Source: CAXTPV01 sp964249405
GTDB lineage: Bacteria; Pseudomonadota; Alphaproteobacteria; Acetobacterales; Acetobacteraceae
Length of the DNA: 64,000 bases
Assembly: GCA_964249405.1 (NCBI GenBank)
Contig: CAXUBX010000004.1
Location: forward strand, 1 to 64,000
Reading direction: 5' to 3'
The notes under the pieces were generated by a model. The model was not told the origin of the DNA, did no database searches, and worked only from the letters and a program-made list of their open reading frames with translations. Below are positions 1 to 9,364 of this stretch, one piece after another. The translations under genes and the position numbers were made by a program. Position 1 is the stretch's first letter; every line of letters starts with the position of its first letter.

Positions 1-362
1 TAGACGGCGTGGGTCTCGCGCTCGCTGAACATCGCCACCAGCACGTTGGCGCCGGTCACCTCGTCGCGCCCGGACGACTGGACGTGGATCGCAGCCCGCT
101 GGACCACGCGCTGGAAGGCGGCCGTCGGCTTCGGTTCGCCGGGACGGTCGGATGCGAGGCCGGAGAGATCCTTGTCGAGGAATTCGGTCAGGTCGGCCCG
201 CAGCTTGTCGAGATCGACGCCGCAGGCGCGGAGCACCGTCGCGGCGTCGCTGTCGTCCGCCAGACCGAGAAGCAGGTGTTCCAGCGTCGCGTATTCGTGC
301 CGGCGATCGCTCGCGAGCGAGAGAGCGCGATGGAGCGTCTGCTCGAGATTGCGTGACAGCAT
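1..362 (-). CDS. clpA: ClpA, ATP-dependent Clp protease ATP-binding subunit (N-terminal part, runs off the window)
   Basis: ClpA unfolds substrates and feeds them to ClpP in the cytosol. Only the first 120 codons lie in the window. They read MLSRNLEQTLHRAL and then the Clp-N double repeat, including YATLEHLLLGL and GANVLVAMFSER, which is the ClpS- and substrate-docking domain. The ATG at 362 matches the usual ClpA N-terminus. The ATPase domains lie beyond the left edge. clpS lies upstream on the same strand, the usual partner order, about 280 bp away, so the pair may be one unit or have separate promoters. ClpB has a similar N-domain, but the adjacent clpS favours ClpA. Confidence 0.93.
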   Translation of the reverse strand, partial: MLSRNLEQTLHRALSLASDRRHEYATLEHLLLGLADDSDAATVLRACGVDLDKLRADLTEFLDKDLSGLASDRPGEPKPTAAFQRVVQRAAIHVQSSGRDEVTGANVLVAMFSERETHAV

Positions 363-640
363 GCCCAGTACTCCTTCGCGCCGGCCGCGGACCCGGGAGC
401 AGGATGCGCCTCGCGGATCCACGACGGAAGCCGTGTCAGATCATCAGGTCACCCGGCTCCGGAAATCCAGCCTCGCGGAATCCCGCCTTGAGAAATCCGG
501 GCGTGCGGCCCGCGTTCCGCGCCCCTCGAAGAGGCGGCCCGGAACGCCCCCAGGACATGGAGCGCAACGATCAAGCTTCCAGGGGCCGGGACAGCGGCCC
601 CGAGCCCCGCGCGCTTCGGCCTGGTCGTCCCGAGCTTCGC

Positions 641-982
641 TCAGTCTTTCTCGATCGTGCACTGCAACGGATGCTGGTTCTGACGCGCGAGGTCCATGAC
701 CTGCGTCACCTTGGTCTCGGCCACCTCGTAGGTGAAGATGCCGCACACGCCGACGCCACGACGGTGGACGTGCAGCATGATCCGCGTCGCCTCCTCCCGG
801 TTCTTCTGGAAGAAGCGCTCCAGGACATGCACGACGAACTCCATCGGCGTGTAGTCGTCGTTCAGCATCAGGACCTTGTACATCGCCGGCTTGCGGGTCT
901 TCGGCCGCGCCTTGACGACGACGCCCGTCCCGGTGCCGTCCCCGTTGCGCTTGTCGCCATCGCTCATCCGGGGTCCGGTCAT
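641..982 (-). CDS. clpS: ClpS, ATP-dependent Clp protease adaptor
   Basis: ClpS is a small adaptor that binds the ClpA N-domain and delivers N-degron substrates to ClpAP. The 113-residue product has a short variable, polar N-terminus, then the family core with YKVLMLNDDYTPMEFVVHVL, where the NDD/YTPMEFV stretch forms the N-degron pocket, and the LHVHRRGVGVCGIFTYEVAETK segment of the ClpA-binding face. The ATG at 982 is chosen because a GGGAGGG ribosome-binding site sits about 7 nt upstream. A second in-frame ATG at 967 is possible. Length is normal for alphaproteobacterial ClpS. Confidence 0.96.
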   Translation of the reverse strand: MTGPRMSDGDKRNGDGTGTGVVVKARPKTRKPAMYKVLMLNDDYTPMEFVVHVLERFFQKNREEATRIMLHVHRRGVGVCGIFTYEVAETKVTQVMDLARQNQHPLQCTIEKD

Positions 983-1219
983 CCGGCAACCCTCCCGCGA
1001 GCGTTCCGCCGACCCTGTCGCCACGTCGTCATGGCGCGACCATATCGGATCGAAGGGCCGCAAAGGAAGGGTAACGAGGCGACCCGACTCCCTTCGATCC
1101 GGTGCCGGATCAAGAACGCTGGGCAAGCCATTCTTTCGACGCGGTTTCGCGGCTGAATTCCTGGACCGCCGAGGAACAATCGGTTACGTTGCCGTGAGAC
1201 ACGGGGCGGGGGAGTTCGG

Positions 1220-2377
1220 ATGCGGAGCAAGCTGACGCGGGTGCGTGGGCTGTTCAGGCGTGCCGCACTAGCCGGCAGCCTGGCCGTTGCGGCCATTCCG
1301 GTCGCGGCACACGCGCAGTATCGCGGCGACCTCAGCACGATCGTGCTCGACAACCGGACGGGGCAGGTCCTCTCCGGGACCAACGCCTCGGTCCAGCGTT
1401 TCCCGGCCAGCCTGACCAAGCTGATGACGCTCTATCTGGTGTTCCAGGCGCTTCGCGACCGGCGGATCACGCTCGACGAGGCGGTGCCGGTCTCCGACCA
1501 CGCCGCCTCGATGGAACCCTCGAAGCTCGGGCTGCTTCCCGGCAGCTACATCACGGTCGAGGAGGCGATTCTTGGCCTGGTGACGAAGTCGGCGAACGAC
1601 GCCGCGTCGGCGCTCGGCGAGATGCTCGGCGGTGACGAGCAGCGCTTCGGACAGATGATGACGCTACAGGCGCGCGCGCTCGGCATGCGCGACACCACCT
1701 TCCGCAACGCGTCCGGCCTGCCGGATCCCGACCAGGTCACCACCGCGGCGGATCTCGGGACGCTGGCCCGCCACCTCATCAGCGACTTTCCCGAGGATTA
1801 CCATTATTTCAGCGTTCCCGAGTTCTGGTTCCACGGACGCCTGATCCCGAACCACGACCCGATGCTGCGCTCCTATCCCGGCGCGGACGGCCTGAAGACC
1901 GGGTTCACGGATGCCGCCGGCTGCAACCTCGTGACGTCGGCGGTCCGCGGCAACGTCCGGCTGATCGGCGTCGTGCTCGGGGCCAACAACAACATCCAGC
2001 GGAGCGCGGTGATGACCGCGCTGCTGAACCAGGGCTTCGTGAGCGAGGGCGTTCCCGTCCCGGCACCGTCGCCCGAGTTCCGGCCGGCTCGCCACCTGCG
2101 TCGCGGCCCCGTGCTCGTCGCCGACCTGGTGCCCGACGGCGCCGACCTGCTGACCCGGCCTGCCACCACCGACGGCACGTTCGTCTCCCGCCGCCACCAT
2201 CTCCTGCGGCGGGTGCTGGCGACCGGGGTGATCCGGTCACGGCATGTCCACACGGCCGCCACGTTCCATCGGGTCGGGCGGCACCGCGTCCATCATCTCG
2301 TCGCCGAGCGTTCGACCCGGCATGCCGCGGTCATCAACGACGCCGAGCTCGGCGTCAGGGAACGCGATGTCGCCTGA
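1220..2377 (+). CDS. D-alanyl-D-alanine carboxypeptidase (peptidase S11, PBP5/DacF type), exported
   Basis: A periplasmic penicillin-binding enzyme that trims the terminal D-Ala from peptidoglycan stem peptides. The 385-residue product starts with a signal peptide ending near VAAHAQ (about residue 33). All three active-site motifs are visible: SLTK (S64-K67), SAN (124-126) and KTG (226-228). The catalytic domain ends near residue 280. The last 90 or so residues are Arg/His-rich (repeated RRHH and RSRH clusters) and match neither the PBP5 C-terminal beta domain nor a SPOR domain that I recognise. The tail may be a lineage-specific extension or the result of a frame change. The gene stands alone between clpS (divergent) and map. 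Confidence 0.93.
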   Translation: MRSKLTRVRGLFRRAALAGSLAVAAIPVAAHAQYRGDLSTIVLDNRTGQVLSGTNASVQRFPASLTKLMTLYLVFQALRDRRITLDEAVPVSDHAASMEPSKLGLLPGSYITVEEAILGLVTKSANDAASALGEMLGGDEQRFGQMMTLQARALGMRDTTFRNASGLPDPDQVTTAADLGTLARHLISDFPEDYHYFSVPEFWFHGRLIPNHDPMLRSYPGADGLKTGFTDAAGCNLVTSAVRGNVRLIGVVLGANNNIQRSAVMTALLNQGFVSEGVPVPAPSPEFRPARHLRRGPVLVADLVPDGADLLTRPATTDGTFVSRRHHLLRRVLATGVIRSRHVHTAATFHRVGRHRVHHLVAERSTRHAAVINDAELGVRERDVA

Positions 2378-2517
2378 CCGGACGTCGCCCGACGGCCGGG
2401 GGTGATGGCGGGCTTTCGGGACGCGGCGTGAACCGACCGGGACAGCGGAGTGTTGCGTCGGCATCGGCGTGACCACATTCTCGCCCGCATGGGGATGATG
2501 GACGGGTTCTGGCCCTG

Positions 2518-3324
2518 ATGGACGGCGAGGTAGACGGCAGGCGGATCCTCATCCACGCCGAGGCCGATTTCGAAGGCATGCGACGGGCCGGGCGGCTCGC
2601 CGCGCAGACGCTCGACATGATCACCCCTCATGTCCGCGCCGGTGTCACCACGGGCGAGCTCGACGCCATCATCCACGACTTCACCGTCACGAACGGCGCC
2701 ATCCCGGCGACGCTGAACTACCGGGGCTATCCGAAATCCTCCTGCATCTCGATCAACCACGTCGTCTGCCACGGCATCCCCGGCGAGCGGCGACTGCTGG
2801 ATGGCGACATCCTCAACATCGACGTCACCTCGATCCTGGATGGCTGGTACGGCGACAGCAGCCGGATGTACACGGTGGGTCCGGTGTCACGCCGGGCCTC
2901 GATGCTGCTCGCGGTCACCCACGAGGCGCTGATGCGCGGGCTCGACACCGTCCGCCCGGGTGCCACGCTCGGCGACGTGGGCCACGCGATCCAGCGCTAC
3001 GTCGAAGGACGGCGCTTCTCGGTGGTGCGCGACTTCTGCGGCCACGGGATCGGTCGCACCTTCCACGCGCCGCCGAACGTGCTGCACTTCGGTCGGCCGG
3101 GCGAAGGTCTCGTCCTCAAGCCAGGCATGTTCTTCACCGTCGAGCCGATGGTGAACGCCGGACGCCCCGAGGTGAAGATCCTGGAGGACGGCTGGACCGC
3201 GGTCACCCGCGACCGCAGCCTGTCCGCGCAGTTCGAGCACATGATCGGCGTCACCGAGGACGGCTGCGAGATCTTCACGCGCTCGCCGCGCGGCCATGAA
3301 CAGCCGCCCTACCTTCTCGACTGA
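2518..3324 (+). CDS. map: Methionine aminopeptidase, type I
   Basis: Removes the initiator methionine from nascent proteins in the cytosol. The 268-residue product shows the pita-bread fold ligands in order: His85 in CHGIP, Asp102 in NIDV, Asp113 in YGDSS, His176 in GHGIG, Glu209 in TVEPM and Glu240 in QFEH. These are the five metal ligands plus the catalytic His. Length is standard for the type Ia enzyme without an N-terminal zinc finger. It is followed 27 bp later by the gamma-glutamyltransferase gene on the same strand. The exact start is uncertain because no strong Shine-Dalgarno precedes the ATG at 2518. Confidence 0.96.
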   Translation: MDGEVDGRRILIHAEADFEGMRRAGRLAAQTLDMITPHVRAGVTTGELDAIIHDFTVTNGAIPATLNYRGYPKSSCISINHVVCHGIPGERRLLDGDILNIDVTSILDGWYGDSSRMYTVGPVSRRASMLLAVTHEALMRGLDTVRPGATLGDVGHAIQRYVEGRRFSVVRDFCGHGIGRTFHAPPNVLHFGRPGEGLVLKPGMFFTVEPMVNAGRPEVKILEDGWTAVTRDRSLSAQFEHMIGVTEDGCEIFTRSPRGHEQPPYLLD

Positions 3325-3351
3325 TCGCCGTCCCGTCTTGGCCGCTCCGCG

Positions 3352-5088
3352 ATGACCCCGCGTCCCGGACCGGCCCTGGCCGCGTCCGTCCTGCTCGCCT
3401 GGATCCCTCTACTCGCCCCCGAACCGGCGTGCGCCGCTTCGCCCGAACCGGTGGGGGCCGCGCACGGCATGGTGGTCGCGGCCCAGCGGCTCGCCGCCGA
3501 GGCCGGCGTCACCGTGCTCCGCGAGGGGGGCAACGCGGTCGATGCCGCGGTCGCGACGTCCTACGCCCTCGCCGTGACCTTTCCGGAGGCCGGCAATCTC
3601 GGCGGCGGCGGCTTCATGACGTTCCGGCTGTCGGACGGGAAGACGCGGTTCCTCGACTTCCGCGAGAAGGCTCCCGGCCGCGCGACGCCGACCATGTTCC
3701 TCGACGAGGCAGGCCATCCCGTGCCGGAGCGCTCGACGCGCGGCTGGCTCTCGGTCGCGGTTCCGGGTTCCGTCGCCGGGCTGGAGACGGCGCGCGCGAT
3801 CTGGGGTCGGCTCGGGCGCGCCGCCGATCTCGCCCCCGCGATCCGGCTCGCCCGCGACGGGTTCGTGCTGACGCAGGGCGACGTGGCCGGTTTCGACCTC
3901 GTGGCCGGCGAGATCAGCGCGTCGCCGGCGATCCGCGCCCTGTTCTCCGGCCCGGGCGGCGCGCCGCTCCGGCCGGGCGACCGGCTCCGCCAGCCGGCGC
4001 TGGCGCGCACGCTCCAGCTGATCGCCCGCGACGGCCCGGACGCCTTCTACCGGGGACCGATCGCGCGGGCGATCGTCCGGGCGAGCGCCGCGGGCGGCGG
4101 CATCCTGACCGCCGACGACCTCGCACGCTACCGGACCCGCGTGCTGGCGCCGGTGTCCTGCACCTATCGTGGCTTCCTCGTCGAGAGCGCGCCGCCGCCG
4201 AGCGCCGGCGGCCTCGTACTCTGCGAGACGCTCGACGTGCTCGGCGGCTGGAGCCTCGGACCGCTCGGCTTCCATTCCGCCGTCGGGGTCCACGATCTCG
4301 CCGACGCGATGCGCTTCGCCTTCCGCGACCGAGAGGCCGTGGTCGGCGACCCGGCCTTCGTCCATGTGCCGGTCGCCTCGCTGCTGTCGGCGGCGCATGC
4401 CGACGCGATCCGCCGCGCGATCCCGAGTGATCACGCGAGCCCGCCCGCCGCCCCGCCGCCGGCGGCCGGGAGCGAGGGCCGCAACACCACGCAGGTCTCG
4501 GTCGTGGACGCCGACGGCAACGCGGTCAGCCTCACCACCACGCTCAACGACTTCTTCGGCGCCTTCGTGGTGGCCGGCGACACCGGCATCGTCATGAACG
4601 ACGAGATGGACGATTTCGACACCGCGCCCGGCAGGCCGAACCTCTACGGCCTCGTGCAGGGCACCGAGAACGAGGTCGAGCCCGGCCGCACGCCGGTCTC
4701 CTCGATGTCGCCGACCGTGGTGTCGCGCGGCGGTCACCTGGTGATGGTGATCGGCAGCCCGGGCGGGGCGCGCATCCCGACGATCACGCTGGAGGCGATC
4801 CTGAACGTGATCGACCACGGCATGGACATCGCGTCTGCGATCGACGCGCCGCGCATTCACGACCAGGACATCCCGGACGTGATCGAGGCCGAACCCGGCG
4901 CACTCTCGCCCGATACCGTGGCCCTGCTCCAGCGCATGGGCTACGCGGTGAAGCCGCACCGGAACTGGGGCGAGGCGATGGGCATCCTGGTCGGCGGCCC
5001 GGCCCTCGGTCGCCCGGGCACCGGCGGCTTCCGCCTCTACGGCGCCGCTGACGTGCGGGCGCCGGCGGGCGCGGCGGTCGGTTACTGA
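3352..5088 (+). CDS. ggt: Gamma-glutamyltransferase / glutathione hydrolase, exported
   Basis: A periplasmic N-terminal nucleophile hydrolase that cleaves glutathione and other gamma-glutamyl compounds. The 578-residue proenzyme has a signal peptide (hydrophobic stretch to about residue 27, ending PACAAS). The autoprocessing site is visible as RNTTQVSVVDADGNAV, making Thr379 the predicted new N-terminus and nucleophile of the small subunit. The downstream GIVMNDEMDDFD and PLxSMSPT-like (PVSSMSPTVV) and GSPGGARIP segments are the substrate-binding and oxyanion elements of the family. Length matches the E. coli enzyme. The opposite strand carries a long open frame that I regard as a shadow. Confidence 0.95.
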   Translation: MTPRPGPALAASVLLAWIPLLAPEPACAASPEPVGAAHGMVVAAQRLAAEAGVTVLREGGNAVDAAVATSYALAVTFPEAGNLGGGGFMTFRLSDGKTRFLDFREKAPGRATPTMFLDEAGHPVPERSTRGWLSVAVPGSVAGLETARAIWGRLGRAADLAPAIRLARDGFVLTQGDVAGFDLVAGEISASPAIRALFSGPGGAPLRPGDRLRQPALARTLQLIARDGPDAFYRGPIARAIVRASAAGGGILTADDLARYRTRVLAPVSCTYRGFLVESAPPPSAGGLVLCETLDVLGGWSLGPLGFHSAVGVHDLADAMRFAFRDREAVVGDPAFVHVPVASLLSAAHADAIRRAIPSDHASPPAAPPPAAGSEGRNTTQVSVVDADGNAVSLTTTLNDFFGAFVVAGDTGIVMNDEMDDFDTAPGRPNLYGLVQGTENEVEPGRTPVSSMSPTVVSRGGHLVMVIGSPGGARIPTITLEAILNVIDHGMDIASAIDAPRIHDQDIPDVIEAEPGALSPDTVALLQRMGYAVKPHRNWGEAMGILVGGPALGRPGTGGFRLYGAADVRAPAGAAVGY

Positions 5089-5148
5089 CGCCGGGTCGGT
5101 CGCCGCGCCGTTCCCGGGACGGGTCATCCCCGGCGAGAGCGCGCATGA

Positions 5149-6384
5149 TCAGGCCGGGGCGTCCCGTGGTGCCGCGATCCGGACACCGGGATGCCAGGCC
5201 AGCAGCAGCGCCACCAGCACGGACGCGAGCACCACGGCGCAGAGCAGCGGGAAGCCGCCGTGGAGGAGTACGCCGCCGAGAAGCCCGCCGATCGTGGCAC
5301 CGAGCGAGGAGCAGGCGTTCAGCAGCCCGACGCTCTCCGCCCGGCGTGCAGGCGAAAGGGTGACGGAGAGCGCCGTGCTCGCGACCGAGAGCAGCGGCCA
5401 GACGAACTGCGTCGCGGCGAAGCAGACGAGCATCGGCAGCACCGCTTCCGGCACGGCGCCGCCGAACGAGAGCGCCAGCATCGCCGCGATCAGCACGGCC
5501 CGGATCGCGAGGCCGGCCCGCAGCACGCGCCAGGCGCCGAACCGCCGGTCCCAGTCGGCGACGCGACGGTAGATCAGCAGGCTGAGCCCGACGCCGATCG
5601 CGTAGGCGGCGGTCGGCAGCGTCGCCTGCGCGCCATACAGCCGCACCATCACCACCGCCATCATCACCGAGAGCCCGTTGGTCGCGGTGTAGGAGAGCAG
5701 CCAGGCCGCCAGGAACCAGGAGAGACCGCTCCGGGCGAGACCGGCGAAGGCGTCCCGGGTTGGCCGGTGAAGCTGCCGCTGCGCGCCGATCGCCGCGGCG
5801 TCGCCGCTCCTAGGCGGCCGCGGCGGCAGCGCCGGGCGGGACACCACCTGCACCGGATCCGGCGCGTACCGGAGCGCGATCGGGATCGCGAGCGCCAGGA
5901 GCAGCCCCGCGAGCGTCAGCGCGCCGGCGACGTGCCGGAGCCCGAGCACGCCGGCGAGCAGGAGCCCGAACAGCTGGCCGCCGCTCAGGAATGCCTGCAG
6001 CATCCCGATCAGGCCGTCCCAACGGGTCTCGGGCTCCACCTCGACGATGAACATGGTTGCGACCGTGCTGGCACTCGCGACACCGAGCCCGATCAGGGCG
6101 GCGGTCACCATGTGCTGCGCGACGCCGCCCGGCAGCGCGTGGGCGAAGCAGGCGACCGCTCCGAGCAGGAGACCGCCGGCGAGCGTCCGCCGGTGCCGGC
6201 GATGCCGGTCGCTCCAGGCGCCGACGAACGGGGCGGCGATGCCGGACGCGGCGAAGGCGGCGTAGGTGAAGCCCGAGGTCGGACCGGGTGCGGCCGCGAG
6301 CGGCAGGATGATCGGCACCATCCCGCTCTGCACCAGGCCGAGCAGCGCATAGGCGATGAGCCAGCGGGGAAATCGCGACGTCAC
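5149..6384 (-). CDS. MFS transporter (sugar-efflux/multidrug-like)
   Basis: A 411-residue inner-membrane protein with about 12 hydrophobic segments and the loop 2-3 signature of the major facilitator superfamily (GAWSDRHRRHRR, about residues 55-66). It resembles the sugar-efflux (SetA-like) branch, but the substrate cannot be read from sequence. It starts with GTG at 6384, which overlaps the TGA of the preceding alpha/beta hydrolase as GTGA, so translation is probably coupled. It is the third gene of a terC-hydrolase-MFS operon. The C-terminus is short and cytoplasmic. Confidence 0.85.
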   Translation of the reverse strand: MTSRFPRWLIAYALLGLVQSGMVPIILPLAAAPGPTSGFTYAAFAASGIAAPFVGAWSDRHRRHRRTLAGGLLLGAVACFAHALPGGVAQHMVTAALIGLGVASASTVATMFIVEVEPETRWDGLIGMLQAFLSGGQLFGLLLAGVLGLRHVAGALTLAGLLLALAIPIALRYAPDPVQVVSRPALPPRPPRSGDAAAIGAQRQLHRPTRDAFAGLARSGLSWFLAAWLLSYTATNGLSVMMAVVMVRLYGAQATLPTAAYAIGVGLSLLIYRRVADWDRRFGAWRVLRAGLAIRAVLIAAMLALSFGGAVPEAVLPMLVCFAATQFVWPLLSVASTALSVTLSPARRAESVGLLNACSSLGATIGGLLGGVLLHGGFPLLCAVVLASVLVALLLAWHPGVRIAAPRDAPA

Positions 6385-7283
6385 CGTCCGCGGTCGGCGA
6401 GATCGCGGACCGCGCTCGCAAAGCGGGCGGGCTGCTCGCGCGGAACGAAGTGGCCGGTCGCCTCGATCCAGCGCCGCTCGTAGGGACCGTCGAACCGCGC
6501 GGTCCAGGGATCGTCGCGCGGGATCGGGTGAACGCCATCCTCGGCCGGATCGAGCACGATCGTCGGCACCCCGATCGGCGGCGAAGCGAGGAGCGCGCGC
6601 TCGATCGCCTCGAGCGCCGGATCACCGTCCACCTCGCCGTGCCGGTGCCGGTAGGAGTGCGCCACCACGGCGGCGTGGTCGGGGTTCCGCCAGGACGCGG
6701 CCGTCCGGGCGAACGCCGCCTCGTCGACGGCCATGCGCGGCGACCACAGGCGCCAGCACTCGCGCGCGATCCCGGCCGGGTCGATCTCGAGCGCCCGCCG
6801 GCCGCGCGCGGTGTTGAAATACCACTGGTACCAGTTCCTGACCGCCTGCCCGGGATCGGCCGGCCCGGTCGCCGCGGAAAGGTCCTGGATGTTGTAGCCG
6901 CCGCACGTGACGAGGCCGCGCACGCGGTCGGGCCAGAGCGCCGCCACGATGCAGGCGGCCCGCCCGCCCCAGTCCATGCCGGCGAGGATCGCGCCCCGGA
7001 GATCGAGGGCAGCGGCGAGGTCACGAAGATCCGCACCGAGCGCCGCCTGCTGGCCGGAGCGCGGCGTCGCGTCCGACCGGAACCGCGTCGGGCCGTAGCC
7101 GCGGAGGAACGGCACCACGATCCGGAACCGCCGGTCGGGCGCGAGACGGGCCACCACGTCGTCGTAACAGCGCGGATCGTCGGGGTAGCCATGCAGGAGC
7201 ACGAGCGGGATGCCGTTCTCCGGGCCCTGCATCTCGCAGGCGATCAGGAGCGTCGCCGTCTCGACCATCACCGGTTCCGTCAT
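6381..7283 (-). CDS. Alpha/beta hydrolase (epoxide hydrolase/haloalkane dehalogenase-like fold)
   Basis: A 300-residue soluble hydrolase. The oxyanion motif LLHGYPDDPRCYD, the nucleophile elbow AGMDWGGRAA (Asp in place of Ser, as in epoxide hydrolases and dehalogenases) and a late catalytic His in ATGHFVPREQP are visible; LDPAEDGVHP may supply the acid. An Asp nucleophile suggests an ether or C-halogen substrate rather than an ester, but this is inference from the family. ATG at 7283 has a GGGAGGGG ribosome-binding site and overlaps the terC stop by ATGA. Its own stop overlaps the next GTG. Expression is therefore coupled on both sides. Confidence 0.85.
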   Translation of the reverse strand: MTEPVMVETATLLIACEMQGPENGIPLVLLHGYPDDPRCYDDVVARLAPDRRFRIVVPFLRGYGPTRFRSDATPRSGQQAALGADLRDLAAALDLRGAILAGMDWGGRAACIVAALWPDRVRGLVTCGGYNIQDLSAATGPADPGQAVRNWYQWYFNTARGRRALEIDPAGIARECWRLWSPRMAVDEAAFARTAASWRNPDHAAVVAHSYRHRHGEVDGDPALEAIERALLASPPIGVPTIVLDPAEDGVHPIPRDDPWTARFDGPYERRWIEATGHFVPREQPARFASAVRDLADRGR

Positions 7284-7873
7284 CGCACCCCTCCCGCCCG
7301 GACCAGAACGTCGTGGCCGCCGTCCCAGATCATCCGGAGCGCCACGAACAGCACGATCGCCAGCCCGATGAGGGCGACCGATCGGTGGCGCTGGACCAGC
7401 CGCGCCACCGCCGAGGCGGCCGCCCCCATCAGCAGCACCGAGACCAGCAGACCCGTCACCAGCGCGACCCGATCCGAGCGGGCGGCGCCCGCGACGGCCA
7501 GCACGTTGTCGAGGCTCATCGACACGTCGGCGACGATGATCCGGGTCATCGCGGCCGCGAACGAGGTGGGTGCCGGCCCCGCCCCCGCCGGGTCCGGACG
7601 CCGAAGCTCGCGCCACGTCCTCGTCGCCACCCACAGCAGCAGCAGGCCTCCGGCCAGCGTCAGCCCGATCACCGCGAGCAGCCGCACGGCGACGAGGGCG
7701 AGCCCGATCCGGATCACGGTCGCGGCCAGGATCCCGAGCGCGATCGCGCGCGTGCGGGACGCCGCGGGGAGACCGGCGACCGCGAGGCCGACGACGATCG
7801 CGTTGTCGCCGGCCAGCGTGAGGTCGATCAGCAGCACCTGCGCGAGGGCCGCGACGCGCGGAAGGTCGATCAC
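7280..7873 (-). CDS. TerC family integral membrane protein (YjbE/YkoY type)
   Basis: TerC proteins are multi-pass inner-membrane proteins; several of them export manganese. The 197-residue product has about six or seven hydrophobic segments and the two diagnostic half-site motifs LTLAGDNAIVVGLA (near the N-terminus) and VADVSMSLDNVLAVAGAA (mid protein), whose Asp-Asn pairs are the likely metal site. The GTG at 7873 is chosen because the next upstream in-frame start would run far into the divergent purB. It has only a weak ribosome-binding site. It is the first gene of the operon with the hydrolase and MFS carrier and is divergent from purB. Confidence 0.87.
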   Translation of the reverse strand: MIDLPRVAALAQVLLIDLTLAGDNAIVVGLAVAGLPAASRTRAIALGILAATVIRIGLALVAVRLLAVIGLTLAGGLLLLWVATRTWRELRRPDPAGAGPAPTSFAAAMTRIIVADVSMSLDNVLAVAGAARSDRVALVTGLLVSVLLMGAAASAVARLVQRHRSVALIGLAIVLFVALRMIWDGGHDVLVRAGGVR

Positions 7874-7956
7874 GGCCGCGCCGTGCCGGCGGCGCGCCTT
7901 GCCCGCAAGCCCCGGCCCGGGCCATGGAACGGCGGCACACGATGGGAGCGCGCGCG

Positions 7957-9306
7957 ATGGTCCCCCGCTACACACGACCGGCGATGGCGGCCATCTGGTC
8001 GCCCGTCGCCCGCTACCGGCACTGGTTCGCGATCGAGGCGCTGGCGGCCGAGGCGATGGCGCGGCGCGGCGAGATCCCCGCCGACGCGGCGCGCACGATC
8101 CGCGAACGGGGCGATGCCGCACTCGCCGCCATGGACGACGCCGACATCGCGGCGATCGACGCGATCGAGCGGGAAACCCGGCACGACGTCATCGCCTTCC
8201 TGACCTGGCTCGCGGAGAAGGTCGGTCCCGCCTCGCGCTTCGTGCATCTCGGGATGACATCGAGCGACATCCTCGACACCGCGTTGGCGCTCCAGCTCCG
8301 TGATGCCGCCGACCTGCTGCTCGCCGACCTCGACCGGGTCTGCGCGGCACTCCGGCGCCGCGCCTTCGAGCACCGGCGCACGGTGACGATCGGCCGCTCG
8401 CACGGCATCCACGCCGAGCCGACCTCGTTCGGGCTGAAGCTCGCCGGCCACTACGCCGAGTTCGACCGCAACCGCGCACGCCTCCGCGCCGCGCGCGCCG
8501 AGATCGCGACCGGGGCCATCTCGGGCGCGGTCGGCACCTTCGCCCATCTCGACCCCGCGATCGAGGAGGACGTCGCCGAACGCCTCGGCCTCGCCTTCGA
8601 GCCGGTCTCGACACAGGTGATCCCGCGCGACCGGCACGCCGCATTCTTCTGCACGCTCGCCGTGGTCGCGAGCGCGGTCGAACGGCTCGCGACCGAGGTG
8701 CGGCATCTGCAGCGGAGCGAGGTCCGGGAAGCCGAGGAGTTCTTCCACGCCGGCCAGAAAGGCTCGTCGGCGATGCCGCACAAGCGCAATCCGGTGCTGT
8801 CGGAGAACCTGACCGGGCTTGCCCGACTGGTGCGCGGGTACGCGGTGCCGGCGCTCGAGAACGTGGCCCTCTGGCACGAGCGCGACATCTCGCATTCGTC
8901 GGTCGAGCGGGTGGTCGCGCCCGACGCCACGATCGCGCTCGACTTCGCGCTCGACCGGCTCGCCAGGATGATCGAGACCCTCGTCGTGCATCCCGAGCGG
9001 ATGGGCGCCAACGTCGAAAGCCTCGGCGGCGTCGTCCATTCCGGCGAGGTGCTGCTCCTGCTCGCGCGGGCCGGGCTGACCCGCGAGTCGGCCTACGCGA
9101 TCGTGCAACGGAACGCGATGGCGACCTGGACCCGTCTCGACCAGCCGGACGCGAGAAGCTTCCGGGACAACCTCCTCGCCGACCCCGCCATCGCGGGCCA
9201 GGTCACCGCGGAGGAGATCGACGCGGCGCTCGACCCGGCGCGCCACCTTGCCGCGGTGGACCATGTCTTCGCCCGGGTCTTCGGCCCCGAGACCGCGGAG
9301 AGCTGA
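7957..9306 (+). CDS. purB: Adenylosuccinate lyase
   Basis: Catalyses two fumarate-releasing steps of purine synthesis: SAICAR to AICAR and adenylosuccinate to AMP. The 449-residue product carries the fumarase/aspartase superfamily signature GSSAMPHKRNP (catalytic Ser loop), the conserved TSSDILDTA and GRSHGIHAEPTSFGLK segments with the catalytic His, and the family's C-terminal ADSL_C-like domain. The ATG at 7957 is preceded by GGGAG with 8-nt spacing. Two upstream ATGs (7924, 7942) are in frame but lack this. It stands alone, followed 58 bp later by the Mfd-like gene. Confidence 0.95.
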   Translation: MVPRYTRPAMAAIWSPVARYRHWFAIEALAAEAMARRGEIPADAARTIRERGDAALAAMDDADIAAIDAIERETRHDVIAFLTWLAEKVGPASRFVHLGMTSSDILDTALALQLRDAADLLLADLDRVCAALRRRAFEHRRTVTIGRSHGIHAEPTSFGLKLAGHYAEFDRNRARLRAARAEIATGAISGAVGTFAHLDPAIEEDVAERLGLAFEPVSTQVIPRDRHAAFFCTLAVVASAVERLATEVRHLQRSEVREAEEFFHAGQKGSSAMPHKRNPVLSENLTGLARLVRGYAVPALENVALWHERDISHSSVERVVAPDATIALDFALDRLARMIETLVVHPERMGANVESLGGVVHSGEVLLLLARAGLTRESAYAIVQRNAMATWTRLDQPDARSFRDNLLADPAIAGQVTAEEIDAALDPARHLAAVDHVFARVFGPETAES

Positions 9307-9364
9307 GCGGAGAAAACCCGATCCCGTTCGCGCGTTCGGAGCCCTCCTGACGAAAGGATGGCGA

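Noticed and set aside
3409..5127. 572-codon open frame antisense to gamma-glutamyltransferase
   Set aside because: Shadow; the sense strand has the full enzyme with its processing site.
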